From the NCBI RefSeq assembly GCF_030435805.1, contig NC_081295.1:123789501-123853500 (forward strand): 64,000 bases of DNA. The letters are read 5' to 3'. A program made the position numbers and the translations under genes. Position 1 is the first letter of the stretch, and the number at the start of each line of letters is the position of its first letter. The DNA comes from Mustela lutreola (lineage: Eukaryota; Chordata; Mammalia; Carnivora; Mustelidae). The notes beneath the pieces were generated by a model. That model was not told the DNA's origin. It worked only from the letters and a program-made list of their open reading frames with translations, and did not search any database. This document shows positions 11,856 through 21,811 of this stretch, piece by piece.

Positions 11856-12564
11856 AGCTCAACTTCACTTGGCATCATGGAAATACAAATCAAAACCACA
11901 AGGAGATACCAACCAGTCAGAATGGCTAAAATGAAGTCTGGAAATGAGCGATGTTGGCAAGGATGCAGAAAAAGTGGAACCATCCTACATTGTTGGTAGG
12001 AATGCAAGTAAGTGCAGTCACTCTGGATAACAGTATGGAGGTACCTGAAAAGTTGAAAATAGAGCTGCCCTACAATCCAGCAATTGCACTACTAGGTATT
12101 TACTCTAAAGATACAAACACAGTGATCTGAAGAGGCATGTGTATCCCAATGTATATAGCAGCAATGTCCACAATAGCCAAACACTGGAAAGAGCTCAGAT
12201 GCCTATCAGCAGAAGAATGGATAAAGAATATATGGTATAGGGGTGCCTGGGTGGCTCAGTGGGTTAAGCCGCTGCCTTCGGCTCAGGTCATGATCTCAGG
12301 GTCCTGGGATCAAGTCCCGCATCAGGCTCTCTGCTCAGCAGGGAGCCTGCTTCCTCCTCTCTCTCTCTCTGCCTGCCTCTCTGCCTACTTGTGATCTCTC
12401 TCTGTCAAATAAATAAATAAAATCTTAAAAAAAAAAGAATATATGGTATATATAGATATATATCATGGATGTAACTAGAGAGTATTATGCTAAGTGAAAT
12501 AATTCAATCTGAGAAAGACAACTATCATATGATCTCAATCATATGTGGAATTTAAGAAACAAAA
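11856..12564 (+). mobile_element. Older L1 ORF2 C-terminal fragment, split by a SINE
   Basis: The plus strand shows the end of ORF2: the 'gcaattgcactactaggtatttac' block ([16 protein letters not shown] region) and 'agcaatgtccacaatagccaaacactgg'. A SINE interrupts it at 12240-12433. It ends abruptly at 'tttaagaaacaaaaCAG', directly against the UBA3 pseudogene, with no 3' UTR or tail. Confidence 0.85.
12240..12433 (+). mobile_element. Carnivore SINE with 17-bp target duplication
   Basis: A full-length tRNA-Lys-derived SINE: head GGGGTGCCTGGGTGGCTCAG, CT-rich right part and a CAAATAAATAAATAAAATC tail. The target duplication AAAGAATATATGGTATA is present on both sides (12223-12239 and 12434-12450), inside an L1. 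Confidence 0.97.
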
Positions 12565-12882
12565 CAGATTGGAAACATCTATAGTATCCATGTCTATAAC
12601 ATGAATCTGTCTAAAACCAGACAATGCCATATTTTTCAGGAGCTCACATCCTAAGCTACTAGCTGCAATGACTAGAACTTTATATGTATCTAACAAAAAC
12701 TGGAAAGATTCAGTGCTTGGTTTGAAATCAGGGTGTGTGATGGCTCCAGATCACTCGAGGAACTTCTTTACATGGTTCCAGCGACCTTCCCAGTCTCCAG
12801 ATGCACCATCAACAGCCATTTTCTCAGCCAGCAGCTCCTCTAGTCTCCTTCTTTTTTTCTCTGGCCCCTCACCTTCTGCCAT
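12565..12882 (-). pseudogene. UBA3: UBA3 processed pseudogene, N-terminal part
   Basis: The minus strand encodes the first ~105 residues of UBA3, the catalytic subunit of the NEDD8-activating enzyme. The ATG is at 12882-12880. Recognisable segments are [68 protein letters not shown] and [16 protein letters not shown]. The reading is continuous across what are several exons in the parent gene, so it is an intronless mRNA copy. The Arg codon after KKFLE reads TGA, a stop, and GAGGLG has become AASSLG in the nucleotide-binding loop. It ends mid-coding at a junction with a plus-strand L1, so the 3' two thirds and the poly-A are missing. Clearly non-functional. Confidence 0.93.
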
Positions 12883-12984
12883 ATTGTTCTCTCCACATGT
12901 GGGTTTTCTGTGAGCCTGGTTACATAGCCCCCTATGTGAGCTTAGTTACATCACCCCCTACCCATCTTCCTACTTAGTCTTGCC
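12883..12984. other. Spacer between two processed pseudogenes
   Basis: About 100 bp separates the UBA3 ATG from the last recognisable ABHD17B codons. It holds a short imperfect repeat (GGTTACATAGCCCCCTA / AGTTACATCACCCCCTA, 12919-12960). Confidence 0.6.
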
Positions 12985-13873
12985 TGTCCTTTATTCAGTC
13001 TTATGAGTTATGAACACTGGTGAAGTTCTATCAGAGATTTTGTCCATGTTTAGGAATAGATCTTCTGGTATCAGGAAGAGTGACTGGCATTCCCGAGGTC
13101 AAAGGAGAATGAAGAGTAACAGCAGCATTCTCAAACCAAGCAGCAAGATCTACAAATGAGGTGTACATCTGCTCTGGCCATATATGATCACATTTTCAGG
13201 GTGAATTCCACATCTTGTCCTAAAAGCAAGCGAAGCAGCTCCTATACCTGTGTAGAGATTTTTCTCTGTTGGCTTCCCAGAACCTGAACCATACTGAGAA
13301 TAAGCATACGAAAATATACTACAATTAATCCATGATCCCAGTGGTATGGAAAAGCTGATTATCTGGTCAAAATCAATAGGATTTCCATGTGAGAAGAGTA
13401 AAGCATACAAGGCATTGGGTGAACAACACAAAAATACAGGAAATTCTGTTGCCTTGACTGGTTCTAGTCATGGAAACACTCTCAATAGCATCTTTTTCTC
13501 TAAAAGAGTACTGTCAGTCTGCTCCTTCTGACTGTTGTGAAGTCCAGGGTTTTCAAATTCATCACACGTTGGCATGTAAGTTGGATCAGGTGTTATAAAG
13601 GGTAATTTCAAGGCCAGTTTTCCAGGGAAAGGTGGACAGAAGAGGGCACATGCAGGGGCGCCTGGGTGGCTCAGTGGGCTAAAGCCTCTGCCTTCAGCTC
13701 AGGTCATGATCCCAGGGTCCTGGGATCAAGCCCTGCATCAGGCTTTCTGCTCAGTAGGGAGCCCACTTTCCCCTGTCTCTGCCTTCTTATGATCTCTGTC
13801 AGATAAATAAGTAAAATCTTAAAAAAAAAAAAAAAAAAAGGACACATGGGTCGCTAAAGGAAAGATTATGCAT
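12985..13873 (-). pseudogene. ABHD17B: ABHD17B processed pseudogene, split by a SINE
   Basis: The minus strand carries an intronless copy of ABHD17B, a membrane-anchored alpha/beta hydrolase that removes palmitate from proteins such as N-Ras. The ATG at 13873-13871 opens MHNLSFSDPC (parent MNNLSFSELC). After the SINE come [15 protein letters not shown] and [11 protein letters not shown], then [62 protein letters not shown]-like [11 protein letters not shown] (nucleophile loop), [13 protein letters not shown] and [20 protein letters not shown]. The wording [16 protein letters not shown] and PNxDKIS favours ABHD17B over ABHD17A and C. Frame changes occur around 13440-13560, just after GQS (near 13160) and near 13060. 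The C-terminal ~70 residues are missing. Upstream sequence (13874-14165) may be 5' UTR. Confidence 0.92.
13655..13839 (+). mobile_element. Carnivore SINE inside ABHD17B pseudogene
   Basis: Head GGGGCGCCTGGGTGGCTCAG, tail of 18 A residues. An imperfect target duplication GGGCACATG / GGACACATG flanks it (13644-13652, 13840-13848). It interrupts codon ~11 of the pseudogene. Confidence 0.93.
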
Positions 13874-14169
13874 CTTCTGCACCTGAGGGGCCACAGCCAG
13901 GTGTCTGGAAGAAACTGTGGGGAGAGAGCCCGCCCCCACACACACACTGTCCTCAAAAGGGTGCAACCCACACTGCCACCACTGCTGTTATCTCCCCTTC
14001 TGGCACTGCACACACCACCCAGATGTGGCCAGATCTTCCTTCTCTTTATCCACCTCTCTCTCTTCCTCCTTAGCCTGTCACCACACAGCCAGCTCTTCTG
14101 GGAGGAAGGCAGGCAGGGTATGAAGGGGACAAACAGAACCCTCATGGAGGATATGGTCACTGACTTAAA

Positions 14170-15580
14170 TATTTTGTAAGTATTCTACTTGTGATTTCCT
14201 TCGGCCCATTTGTAAAGAGTGTTTAATTTCTACCAATTTGTGAATTTTCCAGTTTTCCTTTTGTTGTTGATTTCTAACTGCATCCCATTGTGGTTGGATA
14301 GTTTGTGTGATATCTCTCTTTTTGATTCTGTTGAGTCTTAATTTGTGGTCTGACATGTGATGCATCCTGGGATTGGTCCCATGTACCCTGGAGAAGAACG
14401 TGTATTCTGTTATTTGTGGGTAGAGTGTTCTGTATATGGGAGTCAGATCTAATTGGTTTTTTATGTTGCTCAAGCCCTCTGTTTCCTTAATTTTCTTCTG
14501 CTTGTTGCTCTATCCAATTTTGAGAGTGGGATAGTGAATTCTCCAACTATTATTGTGGGTCTCTCTTCTTCTGCATTTCATTCTATGAAGCTTAGCTTCA
14601 TAGGTTTTGTTGATCTGTTATTAAGTGCTACTCACTTATAATTGTTACATCTTCATGTTCTATTGAAACTTGTGTTCACATATACTATTCTTTTTGTCTC
14701 TTCTAAATTTTTTTGATTTTAAGTCTATTTTGACTGATATTAGTAGAAACACTCCAGTTTTCTTTTGCATATTTTGTGCACAGAATACCTTTTCCCATCC
14801 TTTCTCTGTCAAACTATTTGTATTTTTTAATAAAGTGAGTCTCTTTTAACTAACATATAGTTGGATAATCTCTTTTTCACTATTCTGCCAAGCTCTATGC
14901 TTTGATTGGAGAATGTTTATGTTCATGTCTTTCTTGAATTTGGGTGAGTTTTCAGCCATTATTTCTTCAAACAATCTCTCTTACCTTTTTCTTTCTCTTC
15001 TGTCTGCAACTCCCAAAATGCTTATGTTGGTTCCCACTATGTTATGTCCGTGCTCCAGTAGGCTCTCTTCCCTTCAGTTCTTTTCATTCTGTTCCTCAGA
15101 CTTGATTATTTCAATGGTCCTATCTTCAAGTTCAGTGATTCTTTCTTCTACTTGCTGAAATCTGCTCTTGAGCATCTCTACTAAAACTTTCATTTGAATT
15201 ATTGTGCATATCAGCACTGGAATTTCCTTTTAGTTTCTTTTTGTGTTTTGTATCTCTTTGTAAATACTTTATTTTACCCATATCTAAATTTTTGTCTTTT
15301 TTAATTTCAGAGCATCATACAGACAGTTGATTTAAAGTCCTTGTGTAGTAAGTCCACCATCTCATCTTCCACAGGAACACTTTCTGCTTTTTTTCTTTTT
15401 TTAACTTGGAATGGGTCATGTTGTCCTGTGTCTCTGTACACTTTGTGTTTTGTAATTTTTGAAAATGGGTCATCTCAATCTTATAATGTGGTAACTCTGA
15501 AAGTCAGATTCTCCCATCAACATGTTTGTTGTTTGTTTTAATTTCCTTATTGTTCTAGGCTGTGTGCCAGAAATCCACCT
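14170..15580 (-). mobile_element. Old L1M, ORF2 endonuclease end to ORF1/5' region
   Basis: Reverse-strand reading gives degraded endonuclease-side ORF2 (PQITEYTFFSRVHGTNPRMHH near 14350-14430, the counterpart of HPKTTEYTFFSSAHGTFSRIDH) and then ORF1-like, coiled-coil-coding sequence to about 15560. It is heavily decayed, with no intact frame. Confidence 0.75.
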
Positions 15581-16530
15581 TAGGTATACACATCAGCTCT
15601 CTTCATGTCATTTTTGAGCCTACACTTTTTCCTGAACATGTGTGTGCTTTCTACATCCCCATTACTTCGAGCCCCAGCCTACTCCCCTCACCTCAGTGCT
15701 GTTCAGTGAGAGTCTGAGAGCAGCATGGCAATACCTCTTTGTGGTCACAGGTCTGAGGTTATAGGGCTGAGCTCCTTTATTCCTGCTCACTCATTACCTC
15801 CCCAGTGTGTCCCTGACCTATGACACTAGCACAGGGCCCTACATAATGAGGCGATGCAGGTCTGGTCAGGTTTGGCTTGTAAACTGTTTCCCAAAAATCT
15901 ACACTGATATTGAGGTTTCCTCCCCACTGAGTACCCAGGTACTCTGGCTTTAGGGAACAGAGAGGTCTCCAAGCCAGAACTGTTGATTCCCAGATCTGCA
16001 GCCAGCCTGACAAATATGCTGGATGCTCCAATAAACACACTGCCACTTTCAATGGAGATGACTTTGGACACGAGTTCCTGTCACTCATTCCTACTGCTTT
16101 CTCTGATGCTAGAGGTTGGGACACTGGCTCTTTCCTTGGTCATGTCAAGTGATGTGAATGCCAAAACCTTCAGTCTGGACCACCTCAGGTCCCACTGTCT
16201 GCTACCCTTAACAGCAAGACAGGAGTTCTGCAACTCAACCTCAAATCTCATTTCTAGCCTGATGGCTGATTCGGGGATTTGAAGGTGGCTCACCACGTGC
16301 TCCAAAGGGCCTCAAGCCCTGCAGCTGAGTCAATGACATACAATATAACTAAAACCCCTTCCCAAGCCCAAGACATCTCAGAGGCATCTAGTGGTTAGGT
16401 GCTACCTGTCTATGCTGCCCATGTGTTTGGAATATGAGTGGAGGAGGTACTCTTCATATTCCTGGTTCCTTCTTCAGGCAACCAAGGCCAATACGTACAT
16501 ACTAAACTCACATAGGAATTCGTGCAGGTG
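15581..16530 (-). other. Possible L1M 5' UTR, otherwise unassigned
   Basis: It follows on from the old antisense L1, and the motif 'cagccagcctgacaaatatgctgga' recalls old L1 5' UTRs. No gene is seen. Attribution is tentative. Confidence 0.3.
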
Positions 16531-16532
16531 CA

Positions 16533-16549
16533 TACACACACACACACAC
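16533..16549. repeat. (CA)n microsatellite
   Basis: Eight or nine CA units. Confidence 0.9.
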
Positions 16550-16633
16550 TTCATAAAGAACTCCCCATGTGAAACACCTATAAATTTTCCTCTTACCAGG
16601 TCCAAGGCCAACTTGAAGGAACTCTGATCACAG

Positions 16634-16662
16634 CATTCATTCATTCATTCATTCATTCATTC
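16634..16662. repeat. (CATT)n microsatellite
   Basis: Seven clean CATT units. Confidence 0.95.
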
Positions 16663-18360
16663 CTCTAGGTATAGTCCATGAATGCCTCTGGGCCAATCTC
16701 TGTGTTAGGCCTGGTAATCACTTAATGCCAGAGACACAGCACATATTGTCCTAATGCTTCCCATCTCACAGGAAAGACAGACAATAAATAAAACATAATA
16801 GTTGTACATTATACATTGCTATTACCTAGTGCTAGATAACAAAAAATCTCCAAATAATTCAATCACCTTTTATTCTCTCGCATTGTGTGAATCAGCTAGG
16901 CCCAACAGCAGCTATTCTTCTCTGTGTGACTTGGACAGGGACTACAGTCATATGGAGATCTGAATGGTTTGGAATATTCTAGAATATGTTGCCTCTCAGT
17001 GGGGAGTGTACTGAGGCTATTAAATGTTGCTTGCTGCCATTATGGCCCGTTGGTGCCATCTGGTGTTAATCCAGGTCTTGAAGGCTAACAAGCTCAGGGA
17101 GGAAAGAGAAACCAATAGAAGTCCATCTGGTGCCAAATATTGCTTTGTGTGCTCTCAGGACTTCTTCAGTTGTCCAAACTCAGCTTTGCCTTTTCTGAAG
17201 GAAGATAACACCTTGACTATTTTCTCTCTTTCACTTCTTTTTTTAACCTCTACTGGTCTTCCCCTGCCCCACATGATCCCTCAGCATCGTCACCTGGGCC
17301 TGCTTCCACCAACCACAAGACAGGAGCAGGAAAGGGCGCTGGGACCAAGAACAGCACTCTGGAGCAGAAACTCAAAGCCTTCCCTCCTCTCAAGCTCCAA
17401 CCTGTCCACCCAGGGAGCACAGAGCATCTCTGAAGGACAGGTCCTATTACCTCTTCCTCGAAGCCAGGCAGTGGTCACAAACACAGCACCTTCTCTCTGT
17501 AGGTGTCTTGATCCCCACTTGCATAACTACCTTTGCACCAGGGCTGTTGTCTGCTTGTTGGCCATGCTCAACTACAGACACAGAGGCCACCTGAAGCTCA
17601 GCCTCCTCCCTGTCCTCCCCTGAGCCAACAGCTCCTAACTGAAAGAGACATCAGAAAGCTCAGATGACTGGCAGGCAGTCAAGAAAAAGAGACTGCAGTG
17701 GGGTCTGTACATGACCTGGCTCAGGACAACCCCATGCTCCCCGCCCTCCACCCTCATCCCTGGCCCAGCTCCCATGTGCACTAAGCCTCCTTTGCTTGTT
17801 CTTGGCCCACTCTCACCTGGAATCACAGGTCCTACCCTAATGCTCCTTGCCTGCAGTTGCCAAAGCCTTCCTGCCCCTTTCCTAGCAGGGACTCCCCCAG
17901 GCAATTCAGGCAGTGCCTCTTACAACCTTCTTGTAAATAAGGTGTAGGAGATTCTTGAGACCCCCATCTCTGAGGCTATCTATCCACCCTCTGCATCCTG
18001 AAACTGCTACTGTCACCCCTTCTCCTTCACCTTCCACTTGAAAATGCCCCTGGACCAACCTTGCAGAGCCTGAGGGTAGAGAGCAGTGGGGGACCAGCTC
18101 AGAGCAGGGAGCCTCAGCCCTCACTACCCAGTCCTCATCCAGAGCAAGAAGAGGTTATGCTCACCACTCAAGGGCCCCAGGAACATGGCTTCGAATAGGG
18201 CTAAGGGTGTATATGCACATGTGGCTCTCACTGTCTCAGCACTCTGACTTCAGCTCCTGTTACATAGGCTTGTTGTTCCCTCCATATTGTGCAGAGGGAG
18301 ACATGAGGAACCCCCATATCCCAGAGATCTCCTCCCATCCCACCCATTGCCCAGATTTCT
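16663..18360. other. Unassigned flank of the MIC pseudogene
   Basis: No exon or clear repeat was recognised. A 199-codon plus-strand open frame (17024-17623) has no family resemblance and is probably chance. The part nearest 18360 could hold the decayed cytoplasmic exon and 3' UTR of the MIC pseudogene, but I could not align it. Confidence 0.4.
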
Positions 18361-18364
18361 CACT

Positions 18365-18500
18365 TGGGTTCCCACTGCTCTTGTTGACTTCTTGTTCTTA
18401 GAGAGAGGTCTCATGCAAGAATGATAAAAAGGATACCAGCAACAATAAGAAAATCAGAGGGTCATTCCTCCATTCTGATACACCAGGGCCTTCCCTGGAA
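18365..18500 (-). pseudogene. MIC pseudogene transmembrane exon
   Basis: Aligned by base pattern: GCCCTGGTGTATCAGAATGG matches the MIC GTGCTGGTGCTTCAGAGTCA start, then a hydrophobic LLLLVSFLSFL stretch and a lysine-rich AAGAACAAGAAGTCAACA end matching the MIC KKKTSA region. Confidence 0.7.
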
Positions 18501-18584
18501 AAGGGTCTTATATTGACCTGGCCACCCCAGGACCACAGGACTGCTGACTTCTCCCCATCCTGCTTCCTGTCCTCACCAGGCCCA

Positions 18585-18845
18585 GAGTGTGAGGGCATAG
18601 GGTGTGCACTGCAATTCTCTGTGGCTTCCATGTAGCAAGTGAACCTCTGATTGTCTCTCTAAGGAATCCTTATGGCCACAAACTCCAGTAAGTCCTGTTC
18701 CCACTAGGCTGTACTCCCATAAACCGCTGGGCATACTGGTCAGGGAGATATTCCTGGGAGAGAAACAGAACACCAGGCTGGCCTTGCCCTCCAAGGTCTG
18801 GCTGTAGGTCATGTTCAGTGTTAGGAGCACTAGAGAAGAAAGCAC
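18585..18845 (-). pseudogene. MIC pseudogene alpha-3 (Ig) exon
   Basis: LNMTYSQTLEGKASLVFC aligns with MIC VNVTRSEASEGNITVTC, then SPRNISLT with YPRNIILT. A deletion of roughly 28 bases removes the WRQDG region. GNRTY and, in another frame, RFTCYMEATENCSAHPMPS (MIC RFTCYMEHSGNHSTHPVPS) follow. Confidence 0.88.
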
Positions 18846-19200
18846 AGAGCCAGTGAGGTACAGGGGAGAGAGAGAGAGATCAGGGCTGTTTCTCTCACCT
18901 TTCCACCTGTGGCTAAAGCTCTCATTCTCCAAGTCTATTCCACTTCCTAAGACCCAGTTCCTTTGGACAGGCATATTTTTGGACCCAGGATCCAGGCCTC
19001 ACTCTGTTGGATCCATGTGTTAATGCTCCAGGGCAGGGCATGAATGTTGGGTTCTTGGGGTGAGGGCAGTATAAAGTAACAACTCTTTTTAACAGCGAGG
19101 TTAGGGCTTCCTCTCATGCCTGACACCCATCTACACTGGTTCAGTTTTCTGTAGAAGTACCACTGCTTCCCTGGACTACTGACACCGGGAGGAATCATTA

Positions 19201-19258
19201 CTTCTTCCCCTCCTCCTCCTTATTCTCCTCCTTCTCCTCCTCTGTCTTCTCTTTATCC
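19201..19258. repeat. (CTC/CTT)n pyrimidine-rich repeat
   Basis: An imperfect run of CTCCTC and CTTCTC units in an intron of the MIC pseudogene. Confidence 0.7.
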
Positions 19259-19324
19259 CCCTTGCTCCTCTTCTTTTTCATTTATATTTATATATTCATT
19301 GACTGATTGAGTGGTTGATTTATA

Positions 19325-19500
19325 GAACAAGAGATTGCATGAGCAGCCAGAGGGGCAGAGAGAGATGGAGAAAGAGAATGCCACAGATTCTGCACTGAAC
19401 AGGGAGCCACACACTAGGCTCAATCTCACAACCTTGAGATCATGGGCTGAGCTGAAATCAAGATTTGGATTCAAGCAGCTGAGCCTCCCAGGCACCCCTG
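19325..19500 (-). mobile_element. Old carnivore SINE (antisense)
   Basis: The reverse complement of a diverged SINE: an AG-rich part, then 'ccttgagatcatgggctgagc' and a head ending in CCTCCCAGGCACCCC. It lies in the MIC alpha-2/alpha-3 intron. Confidence 0.85.
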
Positions 19501-19711
19501 GGAGGTTCACTTCTATCCCCACATGATTGGTGTTTCTGTCCTTTATTCAGAGGCTTTATTAGGACAGGTGGATCACAGTACAATGCACCAGCAGAACATA
19601 TGTGCATTCCATCAGACAAAGAGGGCTTCCTTGGATAGGGTTATTGGAGGGAGGCATAATTGGTCCAGCAGAAAAGAAAGTCTCTGCCCCAGGGATGAAC
19701 CATTTCTGCCA

Positions 19712-19990
19712 AAGAAACTCATCCAGGACCCCACATATTTCTGCTGCTTCTACAAGTTCTCCCTGTATATGAGCTGAGAAATCCTAGTTCTGACAGCCAT
19801 CTGCATCCAAGGACTTTTTGATTTCCATAGCCAAGGTTTGAGCAGAGGACCAGGGAAGTGTCCATCCATGGATCTTCAGATCATAAGAGAGGAAGAGCTC
19901 CCCATTGTAGTGGAAATGCCTGAAGACCTTTGGTGCTGTTGTCTTCTCAGCTTTTCCAGTCCCAGATTTCCTAGACGGAATGCAAACTGG
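19712..19990 (-). pseudogene. MIC pseudogene alpha-2 exon
   Basis: It begins with a GTTTGCATTCC block near 19985 and the ENNSTK-like 'GACAACAGCACC'. HFHYNGELFLSYDL (MIC HFYYDGELFLSQNL) then W-T-L-P, SSAQTLAM and a shortened helix ending in an LxELxKxxKY relic follow. Frame shifts are needed before HFHYN and after KKSLDAD. Confidence 0.85.
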
Positions 19991-20276
19991 CCACTATCCT
20001 GCAGTGACTTCTTTCATCCTGTGTCCCTCTGCTTTCCTTGCCCCAGTGACAACTCCAGCCAGATGGGCCCTTCTGTTCTCCTCCATGTCTTCCCTGTGCT
20101 GGCTGTGTAATGGTCCCTGTAGGATAAAATCCATAGACAGTAAACCCTTACCCCTACTCCCAGGCAAATCCAGGGAAAGGAACAGGTCTCTGCTCTCTGC
20201 CTTGAACTTCCCTGGGAAAGATCTCCCATTCCCACCTGCTCCAAACCCCCCTCACCTCCTTTCTGTGCCTGCAGGG

Positions 20277-20520
20277 CTAGATGCCTTCCAGAGTCATTCT
20301 GAGGCTCCTCTCTTACTTTCCAAGTCCTTGGACTCTATGTGCCACGTCTCAGGTCCCAGGACTTCTTCTTTCCACAGTCCCTGTGGCTTTGGCATGTCTT
20401 TCTCACCGTCATGGTGCAAGAAGGCCTGACCATCCAAGCATCTCTCCTGAAAGTTCTCTGATGCACAGATCCACTATGGGACATCACCATGAGCTTTAAT
20501 GAAGATCACCCATGATCTGG
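20277..20520 (-). pseudogene. MIC pseudogene alpha-1 exon
   Basis: Base-level similarity to MIC alpha-1 runs from the 'GTGCTGTCCTGGGATGGATC' region (here with changed codons) through LDGQxFL, the PKPQGxW block and LGPETW (MIC LGNKTW), to a CAGAATGACTCTGG end. One extra base just before LDGQ shifts the frame. Confidence 0.85.
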
Positions 20521-21228
20521 GCAGGAAAGAGAACATGAATGAAACTGCTTTCTGCAAGTGACTGCATGCCAAATGTTTCTCTGAAAGGTTCTGCTGTCCT
20601 GAGCTGCTTGAAGTCCTAAGGATACAGAAAATGCACCTGTACAAGTGACAGGAAGGAGGCTTTCCAATGCAGGTAGAGAGGAAAGAGGGCAGGAAGAAGA
20701 AGGAAGAAAAAATGCTGAGGTGGGTGGAGATGGTAGACATTCAGGACAGTAGCAAGGAGAAGGAGACACAGGCTCCTGTAGGGTAGGTTGGAGGTAAAGG
20801 GGAGAGGCTGACCTTCAGGAACCAAGCGTGGAACAACAAGGCCATGGTGAAGGAGAGGTCTTATCAGCAAGGAGGGAGGGGCAGTGGGTGGTGGCTACGT
20901 TTGAGTGATCTATGACCAGAGCTGACATGGTGCCCAGGAGGATTATGGTGGAGTGGAGAACCAGGGACCTTGCTGCCTGTGGTGAAGTTTCATCAGGGAC
21001 TAGGTAGGGCCAAGTGAGGAAGGATTAGTGAGGCAGGGGGGCTGTGGAGGGGATTGTGACCACAGTGGTGTTTACAGAAGGCCAGTACTTCTGTACTGGC
21101 CTAGGCCCAGACTGGAAGAGTGGCATGATGATGCCTCTGGTGGGGAATAGGATGGAATTACCATTGTTCGCTGGGGAGAGAGAGTAAGCAGGGGTCTCAG
21201 AGCTGCTGGGCAGTGAGCCCAAGGGTAG
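20521..21228. other. Unassigned, upstream of MIC pseudogene
   Basis: This would be intron 1 territory of the MIC pseudogene. No signal-peptide exon or repeat was recognised. Confidence 0.4.
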
Positions 21229-21272
21229 TATTTTATTTTATTTTATTTTATTTTATTTTATTTTATTTTATT
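21229..21272. repeat. (TTTTA)n microsatellite
   Basis: About eight clean TTTTA units. Confidence 0.97.
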
Positions 21273-21811
21273 ATGTGTAGTCTATTTTAGAAAGGAGGAG
21301 GAATAGAAGAGAAAATAGAGCCAAAACTCCATAGTGAACAGCTTGGAGAAAGACCTAGAGGGTAGGGGTTGTTTAGGTGGGGGTAGGGCAGGTCAGACCC
21401 CCAGTGAGGTTTAGGTGAAGGCTGGCTATAGGGAGGCAGGGAGGGAGGGAGACGGCTGGCTGTAGGGAAAGGCTGGAGCTGACCATGTGGCAGGAACAAC
21501 CAGTTTTGGGGCTATTTGTCAGGAATGAGGCCCACTCGGGTCAAGGAACCAAAGCCAGGATGAAGGCCAAGGACCTGTGCATTTGGACCTGGAGCAGTTT
21601 TCTAATCAGTGAGGAAGAGGCAGCAGGAGAGACTAGTGCTGAGGGTCTGGGAATGGGGGACTGGGTTCCTTGAAAGAACTTAATTACAGACTTACAGGCT
21701 GAGAGCAAGGAGGAGAGAGGCTGACTGCAAGGGCCCCACAGGAGGAGCTTCTGAGAGAGGAAAGCTTGGTGATGGCCAGACACATGGGCAAGGGCTGTGA
21801 GCAGGCATTTA
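21273..21811. other. Unassigned purine-rich stretch
   Basis: G/A-rich on the plus strand. Nothing recognised. Confidence 0.4.

Larger units (their letters stand above)
18365..20520 (-). pseudogene. MIC (MICA/MICB-like) pseudogene
   Basis: The minus strand carries four exon relics in the right order and spacing for a MIC gene, the stress-induced MHC class I-like ligand of NKG2D: alpha-1 (20277-20520), alpha-2 (19712-19990), alpha-3 (about 18585-18845) and transmembrane (about 18365-18500). Phrases diagnostic of MIC rather than classical class I are CLDGQAFLHHDGEK and PKPQGLWKEEVLG, HFHYNGELFLSYDL and SSAQTLAMEIKKSL, and RFTCYMEATENCSAHP. The introns are kept, so this is a decayed gene and not a retrocopy. 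Frame changes are needed in alpha-1, alpha-2 and alpha-3, and part of alpha-3 is deleted. The signal-peptide exon was not found. An old SINE sits in the alpha-2/alpha-3 intron. Confidence 0.88.

Noticed and set aside
13874-14165. 5' UTR of the ABHD17B retrocopy
   Set aside because: Position fits, but I cannot confirm the sequence from memory, so it is mentioned only as a possibility.
16800-16980. Possible old LTR-type relic ('ctagtgctagataacaaa... ttttattctctcgcattgtg')
   Set aside because: The resemblance to old mammalian LTRs is too weak to call.
17024-17623. 199-codon plus-strand open frame
   Set aside because: No family resemblance and no splice or start context; not called.
18365-20520. 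Intact MIC or classical class I gene
   Set aside because: Frame changes in three exons and a deletion in alpha-3. The phrases match MIC better than classical class I.
21229-21272. CRISPR-like or regulatory repeat
   Set aside because: A plain TTTTA microsatellite in a mammalian genome.
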